The notes beneath the pieces were generated by a model. That model saw only the letters and a program-made list of their open reading frames with translations, was not told the DNA's origin and did no database searches. A program made the position numbers and the translations under genes. A stretch of 17,065 nt of DNA from JAKRSD01 sp964473995 (GTDB lineage Bacteria > Bacteroidota > Bacteroidia > CAIKAF01): positions 1-17,065 of the forward strand of contig CAYYRB010000053.1 of NCBI GenBank assembly GCA_964473995.1, in the 5' to 3' direction. Shown piece by piece: positions 7,401 to 14,552 of the stretch; within the stretch, counting starts at the first letter, position 1; every line of letters starts with the position of its first letter.

Positions 7401-8304
7401 AACCTTGGAGAAACTCAACTTTATTGAGTTGAATCCTTCTGATTGGACGAAGGAAGCGGATGTGAACAATCTCATCAAACTCCTTCTTCATAATTACTCG
7501 ATTAAGTACAACGATTTGTTCGGTGTATTCAAGCGCAAGAAATACAACATTATGGTGGGTGATGAGTTGCCTTCCGGAATTGTACAATTGGCGAAAGTGT
7601 ACATCGCACAAAAACGGAAACTCAAGGTGGGTGATAAGTTGGCCGGTCGTCACGGGAATAAAGGAATCGTTGCACGAATCGTTCGTGCCGAGGACATGCC
7701 ATTCCTGGAAGACGGAACTCCGGTAGACATCGTACTCAACCCGCTGGGTGTACCTTCCCGAATGAACCTCGGTCAGATATACGAATCTATTTTGGCCTGG
7801 GCCGGATCTAAACTCGGTGTGAAATTTGCCACTCCGATTTTTGACGGGGCCAGTCTGGATGAGATCAACGATTACATGGAGAAAGCAGGTCTTCCCGAAT
7901 ATGGAAAATCATACCTGTATGACGGTGGTACCGGAGAGCGTTTCGACCAGCCGGCAACGGTGGGCATTATCTACATGTTGAAACTTTCACACATGGTGGA
8001 TGATAAAATGCACGCACGTTCCATCGGACCCTACTCGCTCATCACGCAGCAGCCGCTCGGAGGTAAGGCACAGTTCGGGGGTCAGCGTTTCGGTGAGATG
8101 GAGGTTTGGGCACTTGAAGCGTTCGGTGCTGCCAACATCCTGCAGGAAATTCTGACGGTGAAATCTGACGATGTTATGGGCCGAGCCCGTGCATACGAGG
8201 CTATCGTGAAGGGAGAAAATATGCCGAGACCGGGAATTCCCGAATCATTCAACGTATTGTTGCATGAGTTGAGAGGACTCGGTTTAAAAGTATCTCTTGA
8301 GTAA
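4495..8304 (+). CDS. rpoB: DNA-directed RNA polymerase subunit beta
   Basis: RpoB is the beta subunit of core RNA polymerase, forming one side of the active cleft. At 1269 residues it is of Bacteroidota size. The rifampicin-binding cluster is at 470-497 (NQLSQFMDQTNPLAEITHKRR and SALGPGG), with the residues matching E. coli Q513, F514, D516, H526, R529 and S531 all present. Active-site lysines K1048 and K1056 lie in GDKLAGRHGNKG. A charged, coiled-coil-like insert at roughly 899-1015 occupies the position of a known lineage-specific insertion. The start is a TTG at 4495: an in-frame TGA at 4468-4470 closes the frame upstream, there is no ATG or GTG between, and MAQATENKRISFAK resembles related N-termini. 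There is no SD. rpoC follows after 36 bases. Confidence 0.98.
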   Translation: MAQATENKRISFAKAKHVVDHPDFLDIQLQSFRDFFQLETTPENRTNEGLFAVFAENFPITDSRNQFVLEFLDYFVDPPRYSIDECIERGLTYSVPLKAKLKLYCTDPEHEDFETIVQDVYLGTIPYMTPKGTFVINGAERVVVSQLHRSPGVFFGQSRHANGTKLYSARVIPFKGSWIEFATDINNVMYAYIDRKKKLPVTTLLRAIGFESDKDILEIFNLADEIKVNKANLKKLQGRKLAARVLRTWVEDFVDEDTGEQLSIKRSEVLLERETILEKDHLDMILESGEKTIILHKEDVNSADYEIIYNTLQKDTTNSEVEAVEYIYRVLRNAEPPDEETARGVLEKLFFSDKRYDLGEVGRFRINRKLNLNFPMETRILTKDDIISIIKYLIQLINSRANVDDIDHLSNRRVRTVGEQLYNQFGVGLARMARTIRERMNVRDNEVFTPIDLINAKTLSSVINSFFGTNQLSQFMDQTNPLAEITHKRRLSALGPGGLSRERAGFEVRDVHYTHYGRLCTIETPEGPNIGLISSLCVYAKINRLGFIETPYRKVENGVVKLNEEPVYFSAEEEEASTIAQANAPVNNKGHFESQRIKARFEADYPVTDPSNIQLMDVAPNQIASIAASLIPFLEHDDANRALMGSNMMRQAVPLLKPQAPIVGTGLEERVARDSRLLLNAEFDGVVEAVDSRTITIRYTRDETEKLVSFEDDTKSYNLIKFRKTNQSTTTTLRPIVKKGQKVKKGQVLCEGFATEDGELALGQNLQVAFMPWKGYNFEDAIVISEKIVSDDMFTSIHIDEFIMEVRDTKMGLEELTADIPNVSEEATRDLDENGIIRIGAEVKPGDILIGKITPKGESDPSPEEKLLRAIFGDKAGDVKDASMKAPPSMFGVVIDKKLFSRAVKDKRAKAEEKKELELLEKEYDKLFGELKEKLLQKLSVILEGKTSNGVFTLIREEMVKKGVKFTRKTLEKLNFIELNPSDWTKEADVNNLIKLLLHNYSIKYNDLFGVFKRKKYNIMVGDELPSGIVQLAKVYIAQKRKLKVGDKLAGRHGNKGIVARIVRAEDMPFLEDGTPVDIVLNPLGVPSRMNLGQIYESILAWAGSKLGVKFATPIFDGASLDEINDYMEKAGLPEYGKSYLYDGGTGERFDQPATVGIIYMLKLSHMVDDKMHARSIGPYSLITQQPLGGKAQFGGQRFGEMEVWALEAFGAANILQEILTVKSDDVMGRARAYEAIVKGENMPRPGIPESFNVLLHELRGLGLKVSLE

Positions 8305-8340
8305 TTTATTGATTTAACAATTTAACTTCAAATAAAGCCC

Positions 8341-11300
8341 ATGGCAATTAAAAAAGAAGTAAAACCCGAAAGCGATTTCTCGAAAATTGTGATTTCGTTG
8401 GCCTCTCCCGAAAATATTCTGGATCGTTCCAGCGGGGAGGTACTTAAGCCGGAAACCATCAATTACCGTACCTACAAGCCGGAGCGCGACGGGCTTTTCT
8501 GTGAGCGTATTTTCGGGCCCGTGAAGGATTGGCAGTGCGCCTGCGGTAAGTATAAAGGAATCCGCTACAAAGGAATTGTCTGCGACCGGTGCGGGGTGGA
8601 AGTGACCGAAAAGAAAGTTCGTCGTGAACGTTCAGGCCATATTTCCCTCGTGGTTCCCGTGGCGCATATCTGGTATTTCCGTTCTCTGCCCAACAAAATC
8701 GGTCTTTTGCTGGGTCAGCCTACCAAAAAGCTCGAGGCCATTATTTACTATGAGCGGTATGTGGTTATACAGCCCGGTATTTTGGCTGATAGCGTAAACG
8801 TGGGTGATTTCCTCTCTGAGGAAGAGTACATGGATCTTTTGGAAAAACTGCCGAAAGAAAACCAATACCTCGATGATCAGGATCCCAACAAATTTGTGGC
8901 TAAAATGGGAGGGGATGCCCTCTATGAGATGCTGCGCCGTTTGGATTTGGATCAGTTGTCTTTTCAATTGCGCGATCAGGCACACAGAGAAACTTCCCAG
9001 CAGCGTAAGGCTGAAGCGCTTAAGCGTCTGCAGGTGGTAGAAGCTTTCCGCGAAGCAAACGGAAGAAAAGAAAACCGTCCCGAGTGGATGATCATTAAAG
9101 TGATTCCAGTTACTCCTCCCGAGCTTCGTCCTTTGGTTCCGCTCGATGGAGGCCGCTTTGCCACATCGGATTTGAACGATCTTTACCGTCGGGTAATTAT
9201 CCGCAACAACCGTCTGAAGAGACTCATCGAAATTAAGGCACCTGATGTGATTCTGCGCAACGAAAAGCGGATGCTTCAGGAAGCCGTTGACTCTCTCTTT
9301 GATAATTCACGGAAGTCTTCTGCCATTAAAACGGATGCCAACCGTCCGCTTAAATCCCTTTCGGACAGTCTGAAAGGAAAACAGGGACGTTTCCGTCAGA
9401 ACCTGCTCGGTAAACGTGTGGATTATTCTGCCCGTTCCGTAATTGTTGTAGGCCCTGAATTGAAATTGCATGAATGCGGTCTTCCCAAAGACATGGCGGC
9501 GGAATTGTTCAAGCCGTTTATCATCCGTAAGTTGATTCAGCGCGGATTGGTAAAAACGGTTAAGTCGGCCAAGAAAATCGTAGATAGAAAAGACCCCGTA
9601 ATTTGGGAAATTTTGGAGAATGTGTTGAAAGGACATCCCGTTCTTCTCAACAGGGCCCCCACACTTCACCGTTTGGGTATACAGGCTTTCCAGCCTAAAT
9701 TAGTGGAAGGAAAAGCCATTCAGCTGCACCCGCTTGTATGTACGGCCTTCAACGCCGACTTCGACGGTGACCAGATGGCCGTGCACGTGCCACTCGGCAA
9801 TGCAGCCATTCTCGAGGCTCAATTGCTCATGTTGGCTTCTCACAACATCCTCAATCCCGCAAACGGTTCGCCCATTACCATTCCTTCACAGGACATGGTA
9901 CTCGGACTATATTACCTCACAAAAGGCAAGAGGTCTGTAGGTGATTTAAAAGTAAAAGGAGAGGGAATGAAATTCTATTCCCCCGAGGAGGTGATCATCG
10001 CGTACAACGAGAAGGTAGTGGATCTGCACGCCTTCATTCACGTGAAGGTAAATGTGAAAAACGAAAACGGCGAGCTGGAGAAAAAAATCATTGAAACTAC
10101 GGTAGGGCGCGTCCTCTTCAACGAGGTAGTTCCCAAAAATCTGGGTTTCATTGATCAACTGCTCACCAAAAAATCACTCCGCGATATCATCGGTGATATT
10201 TACAAAGGTACTGACATCGCCACGGCTGCCAATTTCCTTGATGATATCAAGCAGCTCGGGTTCATGACGGCCTTCCGCGGCGGACTCTCTTTCAACCTGG
10301 GAGATGTAATCATCCCGGCGCAGAAAGAAGAGCTCATCGCCGATGCTCAGGCTCAAGTAGATGAAGTGATGAGCAATTATAACATGGGTTTCATCACCAA
10401 CAATGAACGGTACAACCAAATCATTGATATCTGGACACACACCAACAGCAAGCTTACTTCCATTCTGATGAAACAGATCAGCGAGGATAAGCAAGGCTTC
10501 AATGCGGTGTACATGATGCTCGATTCGGGAGCCCGCGGTTCCAAAGAGCAGATTCGTCAGCTCAGCGGTATGCGTGGTTTGATGGCTAAACCGCAGAAAT
10601 CAGGTGATGTGGGGAATGAAATTATCGAAAACCCCATCCTCTCCAACTTTAAGGAAGGTCTGTCCATCCTTGAGTACTTTATCTCTACCCACGGAGCCCG
10701 TAAAGGTCTTGCGGATACCGCCCTCAAAACGGCGGATGCCGGTTACCTTACCCGTAGGCTGGTGGACGTGGCCCAGGATGTCATCATCAATGAAGTGGAT
10801 TGCGGAACGCTCCGCGGTCTTCAGATGACTGCCCTGAAAAACAACGAGGAAGTAGTGGAAAGTCTCTACGATCGTATCTTAGGCCGTGTTTCCGTGCATG
10901 ATGTCATTCACCCCAATACGGGTGAAATTTTGGTGAATGCAGGAGATGAGATAAAAGAAGATGCCGCATCGCTCATTGAAAACTCACCCATTGAAATGGT
11001 GGAGATACGTTCCGTGCTTACCTGCGAAACCAAAAAAGGGGTTTGTGCCAAGTGCTACGGAAGAAATCTGGCCAACGGCCGTCTGGTGAATATCGGTGAA
11101 GCGGTAGGTGTAATTGCCGCCCAATCCATCGGTGAGCCAGGTACGCAGCTTACATTGCGTACCTTCCACGTGGGTGGTGTTGCCGGCGGTGCTTCTTCTC
11201 AGTCTAAAATTGAGGCCCGTTACGACGGTTTACTCGAGATTGATGAACTGCGCACCGTGACCAAAAAAGGAGCGGAAGATTCCGAAGAGGTAGTTATCGG

Positions 11301-12642
11301 TCGCTCTGCAGAAATGCGTATTGTAGACGGAAACACCAAAATGGTGCTTACCTCAGCCAATATTCCTTACGGAGCTAAGCTCTATAAAAAGGCGGGAGAC
11401 AAGGTAAAGAAGGGAGATCTGATCTGCGATTGGGATCCTTACAACGCCGTGATTATTTCTGAGCTGGACGGTATTGTTCAGTTTGATAACATTGAAGACG
11501 GTGTTACCTATCGCGAGGAAGTGGATGAGCAAACCGGTATTACGGAAAAAGTAATCATTGAGCGCAGGGATAAAACCAAAAACCCGGCGATTCAGGTGAT
11601 TGATTCCAAAACCAAAGAAGTTCTCCGCACCTATAACATTCCCGCAGGTTCACACGTGATTGTAGAAGACGGAAAGAAAATCAATTCAGGAACCATCCTG
11701 GTTAAAATTCCAAGGTCTTCCGGCAAAGTAGGGGATATCACGGGTGGTCTGCCACGGGTAACCGAATTGTTTGAAGCACGAAATCCTTCCAACCCGGCTA
11801 CGGTTTCTGAAATTGACGGAATCGTTACCATGGGTAAAGTGAAGCGCGGTAACCGCGAGATCATGGTGGAGTCCAAAACCGGCGAACAGAAAAAATACCT
11901 GGTTTCTTTGGCCAAGCATATTCTGGTGCAGGAAAACGACTTTATCAAAGCGGGTCAGCCGCTCACTGACGGTGCCATTACGCCTACCGACATCCTGAAC
12001 ATAAAAGGTCCAACCCAGGTGCAGGAGTATCTGGTGAATGAAATTCAGGAAGTTTACCGGATGCAGGGTGTGCGTATCAATGATAAGCACTACGAAGTAA
12101 TCGTGCGCCAGATGATGAAGAAAGTGGAAATACAGGACTCCGGCGATACCATGTTCCTTGAAGGTCAGTTGGTGAATAAATTTGAATTTATGGAAACCAA
12201 TGACAAGCTCTACGGAATGAAAGTGGTGGAAGATGCGGGGGATTCTGAAAACCTGAAACCGGGACAGATTGTTTCGGCCCGTCGTCTGCGCGACGAGAAT
12301 TCCATGCTGAAGCGTAAAGACCTGAAACCGGTGCAATCCAGAGATGCGCTGCCCGCTACGGCTAGCCAGATTCTGCAGGGTATCACGAGGGCTTCACTTC
12401 AAACGGATTCCTGGATATCCGCCGCCTCCTTCCAAGAGACGACCAAAGTGCTGAATGAAGCCGCGGTTCGTGCCAAGGAAGATGGATTGGAAGGTCTCAA
12501 GGAAAACGTAATCGTGGGTCATTTGATTCCTGCGGGTACCGGTATCCGTGCCTACGAAAAAATCATCGTAGGTTCCAGGGAAGAAATGGAAGCCGCGCAG
12601 GTGGTTCCCGCAAAAGCCAAAAAAGAAAAAGCAATATCCTGA
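8341..12642 (+). CDS. rpoC: DNA-directed RNA polymerase subunit beta'
   Basis: RpoC is the beta' subunit, which carries the catalytic magnesium. The 1433 residues make a complete protein. The N-terminal zinc ribbon uses C66, C68, C81 and C84. The absolutely conserved NADFDGD places the Mg-binding aspartates at D473, D475 and D477. The segment before the bridge helix reads GARGSKEQIRQLSGMRGLMAKP, and the bridge helix region reads SNFKEGLSILEYFISTHGARKG. The second zinc site is C821, C895, C902 and C905. The trigger-loop entry LTLRTFHVGG follows, and the C-terminal region that meets omega is intact. It ends in a Lys/Ala-rich tail. ATG at 8341 has an A-rich leader without SD. A strong terminator begins 24 bases after the stop. 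Confidence 0.99.
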   Translation: MAIKKEVKPESDFSKIVISLASPENILDRSSGEVLKPETINYRTYKPERDGLFCERIFGPVKDWQCACGKYKGIRYKGIVCDRCGVEVTEKKVRRERSGHISLVVPVAHIWYFRSLPNKIGLLLGQPTKKLEAIIYYERYVVIQPGILADSVNVGDFLSEEEYMDLLEKLPKENQYLDDQDPNKFVAKMGGDALYEMLRRLDLDQLSFQLRDQAHRETSQQRKAEALKRLQVVEAFREANGRKENRPEWMIIKVIPVTPPELRPLVPLDGGRFATSDLNDLYRRVIIRNNRLKRLIEIKAPDVILRNEKRMLQEAVDSLFDNSRKSSAIKTDANRPLKSLSDSLKGKQGRFRQNLLGKRVDYSARSVIVVGPELKLHECGLPKDMAAELFKPFIIRKLIQRGLVKTVKSAKKIVDRKDPVIWEILENVLKGHPVLLNRAPTLHRLGIQAFQPKLVEGKAIQLHPLVCTAFNADFDGDQMAVHVPLGNAAILEAQLLMLASHNILNPANGSPITIPSQDMVLGLYYLTKGKRSVGDLKVKGEGMKFYSPEEVIIAYNEKVVDLHAFIHVKVNVKNENGELEKKIIETTVGRVLFNEVVPKNLGFIDQLLTKKSLRDIIGDIYKGTDIATAANFLDDIKQLGFMTAFRGGLSFNLGDVIIPAQKEELIADAQAQVDEVMSNYNMGFITNNERYNQIIDIWTHTNSKLTSILMKQISEDKQGFNAVYMMLDSGARGSKEQIRQLSGMRGLMAKPQKSGDVGNEIIENPILSNFKEGLSILEYFISTHGARKGLADTALKTADAGYLTRRLVDVAQDVIINEVDCGTLRGLQMTALKNNEEVVESLYDRILGRVSVHDVIHPNTGEILVNAGDEIKEDAASLIENSPIEMVEIRSVLTCETKKGVCAKCYGRNLANGRLVNIGEAVGVIAAQSIGEPGTQLTLRTFHVGGVAGGASSQSKIEARYDGLLEIDELRTVTKKGAEDSEEVVIGRSAEMRIVDGNTKMVLTSANIPYGAKLYKKAGDKVKKGDLICDWDPYNAVIISELDGIVQFDNIEDGVTYREEVDEQTGITEKVIIERRDKTKNPAIQVIDSKTKEVLRTYNIPAGSHVIVEDGKKINSGTILVKIPRSSGKVGDITGGLPRVTELFEARNPSNPATVSEIDGIVTMGKVKRGNREIMVESKTGEQKKYLVSLAKHILVQENDFIKAGQPLTDGAITPTDILNIKGPTQVQEYLVNEIQEVYRMQGVRINDKHYEVIVRQMMKKVEIQDSGDTMFLEGQLVNKFEFMETNDKLYGMKVVEDAGDSENLKPGQIVSARRLRDENSMLKRKDLKPVQSRDALPATASQILQGITRASLQTDSWISAASFQETTKVLNEAAVRAKEDGLEGLKENVIVGHLIPAGTGIRAYEKIIVGSREEMEAAQVVPAKAKKEKAIS

Positions 12643-12665
12643 TCGTGCTTTTTGTCTGAATAATT

Positions 12666-12702
12666 AAAAGGAAGGCCGGTAATTACCGGTCTTCCTTTTT
12701 TT
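12666..12702 (+). terminator. Intrinsic terminator after rpoC
   Basis: Bases 12666-12680 pair with 12685-12699 (15 bp with one G-U pair) around a 4-base AATT loop. The core is GGAAG-G-CCGGT against ACCGG-T-CTTCC. The stem runs directly into seven Ts (12696-12702). This is a textbook Rho-independent terminator ending the tuf-to-rpoC cluster on the + strand. The A-run on the left arm could also let it act in reverse, but no minus-strand gene is nearby. Confidence 0.93.
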
Positions 12703-12737
12703 ATAGTTTTATGCCTTAGATTTTAATTTATTTTTTT

Positions 12738-13049
12738 ATGGAAAACCAGGAGGAAAACCAACTGAGCATCGAGTTATCCGAAGAAATTGCGGAAGGTATT
12801 TACAGCAATCTGGCCATCATCACCCATTCCAATTCGGAGTTTGTGGTTGATTTTATTAAAGTAATGCCGGGTGTTCCCAAAGCGCGTGTAAAAAGTCGAA
12901 TTATTTTAACTCCGCAACACGCCAAAAGATTGTTGATGGCGTTGGGCGAAAATGTGGCCAAATATGAATCGGTGCACGGGCTGATTAAAGAAGCCGACCC
13001 GGTTCCTCCCATTCCCATGAATTTTGGCGGACCGACCGCTCAGGCGTGA
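12738..13049 (+). CDS. DUF3467 family protein
   Basis: This small soluble protein of 103 residues has no known function. The sequence reads SEEIAEGIYSNLAIITHSNSEFVVDFIKVMPGVPKARVKSRIILTPQHAKRLLMALGENVAKYE and matches my memory of the DUF3467 family, often found next to rpoC in Bacteroidota. It has no signal peptide or membrane span. The C-terminal tail is proline-rich (about residues 88-99). The pattern of two beta-rich segments followed by a helix (T-PQHAKRLLMAL) is typical of the family. It starts 36 bases after the rpoC terminator, so it depends on read-through or on its own promoter; a weak TAGTTTTA at 12704-12711 has no matching -33 element. The conserved neighbourhood suggests, but does not show, a link to transcription or translation. 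Confidence 0.85.
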   Translation: MENQEENQLSIELSEEIAEGIYSNLAIITHSNSEFVVDFIKVMPGVPKARVKSRIILTPQHAKRLLMALGENVAKYESVHGLIKEADPVPPIPMNFGGPTAQA

Positions 13050-13062
13050 TTTTTTTTAAAAA

Positions 13063-13094
13063 TTTGGGATTCTATCACTAAATTATTTTATTTG
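13063..13094 (+). promoter_or_regulatory. Candidate Bacteroidota-type promoter for the 13128 gene
   Basis: TTTG (13063-13066) and TTTATTTG (13087-13094) are separated by 20 bases. The Bacteroidota sigma-ABfr consensus is TTG at -33 and TAnnTTTG at -7; here the -7 box matches 7 of 8 positions, counting the two n positions. The inferred transcript start, near 13100, leaves a leader of about 28 bases before the ATG at 13128. The region is A/T-rich, so chance matches are likely. Confidence 0.4.
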
Positions 13095-13127
13095 CTCAAT
13101 ATTGTATCATAAAAACAAATCATAATC

Positions 13128-14276
13128 ATGAAAAGAATTGTACTTTCTGCATCTGTACTGGCTGTTTCGGTTTCAGGTGTTTTCGCTCAAGGCGGTGATT
13201 TTACCGGACGCACGGATGCAAAATCTGCCAAAACCGGATTCTTTGCTCCTTACAATGATCTGCCTACTATTTTTGCTCCACAGCCTCAAGTGAGCATGGA
13301 TAAAGATGGACCTACCACTTTTTACATCAGTTATGCTGAGTCCAATACAACGGATGATCAGACAGGAACGCTCGGTGGCGGCCGTTATCCCATGAATTCC
13401 GGTTATCTTCCAATTGATAGCGGTATTACCTCTGCCAGCGTTACCCTCCGTCCCTACATCGGTTTTTCTGATTATGCAGATATCTCCGGCAGCTACACGG
13501 AAGTGAATGCAACCGCACCTGGTGCCGTTTTGCGCGTAGATTCCATTACCATCGTCATCGGTCACAAAAATTCCAGCGGTCAGCCTAACCGCCTTTATGC
13601 GTCTTTAACCGGTGCACAAAATGGTAATTTCGGTACACTCGGACAACTTTCTTACCCCAATAACACCGTATATTTCCGTGATTCTATCGTTACCACGACT
13701 TCCCTTTCTCCCTCTGGAAGTCCCTTCGGTGCTAATTCTACCTACACATGGGATATGGCTCCGAATTATCAGCACACGTTGAGCACCGGGCACATCTGCA
13801 TTAAATTTGACGGGTTCACAAACCCCGGAGATACATTGGCTATTACAGGATTGTATATGGAAGACGCCGGTGAATTGCTTCCTCCGGCCATTTACAATTC
13901 ATTTGCCCGCTTCTCTGATTCACCCGGAAGTATTTTTGTGCTCGGTATCAACTGGTATATCATTTCCAAGGTGACGTATACGAGTTTGGCCAATATCAGC
14001 AACTTGGACAACAATGGCTTTGCTATCCACAGCTTTATGCCCAATCCGGCCAATCAGTCTACCACACTCCGTTTCGAATTGAAAGAAGCCTCTGATGTGG
14101 CTTTCTATGTGACGGATATGACCGGTAAGCAAGTGGCCATGATTTCACTGCCCGGACAAAATGCCGGAACACAGAACTACGAATTGAATACCGCTGACTT
14201 CGCATCCGGTTTCTATAATGTAACCATGAAAGTAAACAACATGGTGCACACGCAGAAATTGAGCGTAGTTAAGTAA
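13128..14276 (+). CDS. Secreted protein with T9SS type A sorting domain (382 aa)
   Basis: This is a predicted cell-surface or secreted protein of unknown role. An N-terminal signal peptide (MKRIVLSASVLAVSVSGVFAQ) has a likely cut after VFA at residue 20. The middle (about 21-290) is Ser/Thr/Gly/Asn-rich, looks beta-rich, has almost no cysteine, and I do not recognise a catalytic motif. The C-terminal 86 residues form a type A sorting domain (TIGR04183-like): MPNPANQSTTLRFEL (304-318), DMTGKQV, and FASGFYNVTMKVNNMVHTQKLSVVK to the end. In Bacteroidota this domain directs transport through the outer-membrane T9SS, after which it is usually removed and the protein attached to the surface or released. 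A terminator follows 19 bases after the stop, so it is probably monocistronic. Confidence 0.9.
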   Translation: MKRIVLSASVLAVSVSGVFAQGGDFTGRTDAKSAKTGFFAPYNDLPTIFAPQPQVSMDKDGPTTFYISYAESNTTDDQTGTLGGGRYPMNSGYLPIDSGITSASVTLRPYIGFSDYADISGSYTEVNATAPGAVLRVDSITIVIGHKNSSGQPNRLYASLTGAQNGNFGTLGQLSYPNNTVYFRDSIVTTTSLSPSGSPFGANSTYTWDMAPNYQHTLSTGHICIKFDGFTNPGDTLAITGLYMEDAGELLPPAIYNSFARFSDSPGSIFVLGINWYIISKVTYTSLANISNLDNNGFAIHSFMPNPANQSTTLRFELKEASDVAFYVTDMTGKQVAMISLPGQNAGTQNYELNTADFASGFYNVTMKVNNMVHTQKLSVVK

Positions 14277-14294
14277 TATTTTTCGCCTTCTTCC

Positions 14295-14330
14295 AAAGGG
14301 TTGCCAAAGATATTGGTAACCCTTTTTTTT
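14295..14330 (+). terminator. Intrinsic terminator after the 382-aa T9SS cargo gene
   Basis: AAAGGGTT (14295-14302) pairs with AACCCTTT (14318-14325). The stem continues inward through one G-U pair and CCAA/TTGG, giving 13 bp around a 5-base loop (14308-14312). Eight Ts (14323-14330) complete the terminator. Confidence 0.9.
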
Positions 14331-14339
14331 GCTTTTGCT

Positions 14340-14424
14340 TTTTCTGCTTATGGTTGGTGTTCTCACCAACCATTTTTGCTTATGGTTTTCTGCTTATGGT
14401 TGGTGTTCTCACCAACCATTTTTG
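14340..14424 (+). repeat. Tandem 39-base direct repeat, each copy a hairpin followed by Ts
   Basis: Positions 14340-14378 and 14386-14424 are identical over 39 bases, separated by 7 bases (14379-14385). Each copy holds a perfect 10-bp stem ATGGTTGGTG / CACCAACCAT with loop TTCT (14350-14373 and 14396-14419), followed by TTTTG, so each looks like a short intrinsic terminator. The 10-base word GCTTATGGTT occurs a third time at 14378-14387, overlapping the spacer, so the array looks like a partly deleted triplication. An open frame spanning it on the + strand (14329-14550) only translates the repeat and is not a gene. Confidence 0.9.
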
Positions 14425-14454
14425 TATTTAACTTGTGGTTTTTGTATCAGTATT

Positions 14455-14508
14455 CCGGTTGCTGAAAACAACAACCGGGGACATAAAAATTGGCAACCTT
14501 TTTTTTTT
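14455..14508 (+). other. Competing hairpins before the 792-aa gene
   Basis: CCGGTTG (14455-14461) can pair with CAACCGG (14472-14478), 7 bp with a 10-base loop. Alternatively GGTTGC (14457-14462) can pair with GCAACC (14493-14498), which runs straight into ten Ts (14499-14508). The two folds exclude each other, as in attenuators. The second has a 30-base loop and only 6 strong pairs, so this could be chance or a decayed copy of the neighbouring terminators. Confidence 0.4.
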
Positions 14509-14521
14509 AACTTCGCTTTCT

Positions 14522-14529
14522 TATATTTG
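14522..14529 (+). promoter_or_regulatory. Candidate -7 box for the 792-aa gene
   Basis: TATATTTG is a perfect match to the Bacteroidota -7 consensus TAnnTTTG, 23 bases before the ATG at 14553. No TTG lies at the usual 17-23 base spacing; the nearest, at 14490-14492, is 29 bases away, and the expected -33 position falls in a T-run. The transcript would start near 14536, downstream of all the hairpins, giving a very short leader. Confidence 0.45.
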
Positions 14530-14552
14530 TTGCGTCATAAAGTCCTTTAATC

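Noticed and set aside
6792..7478. A 228-codon open frame on the minus strand inside rpoB
   Set aside because: It is antisense to a highly conserved gene, and its serine/phenylalanine-rich translation looks like the reverse of rpoB codons rather than a protein family.
14340..14424. The tandem repeats as a small CRISPR array
   Set aside because: There are only two full copies with a 7-base spacer that itself repeats part of the unit, and no cas genes are nearby.
14329..14550. A 73-codon + strand frame in the intergenic region
   Set aside because: It begins beside a terminator, translates the two hairpin repeats into near-identical segments, and stops just before the real gene. It is explained by the repeat.
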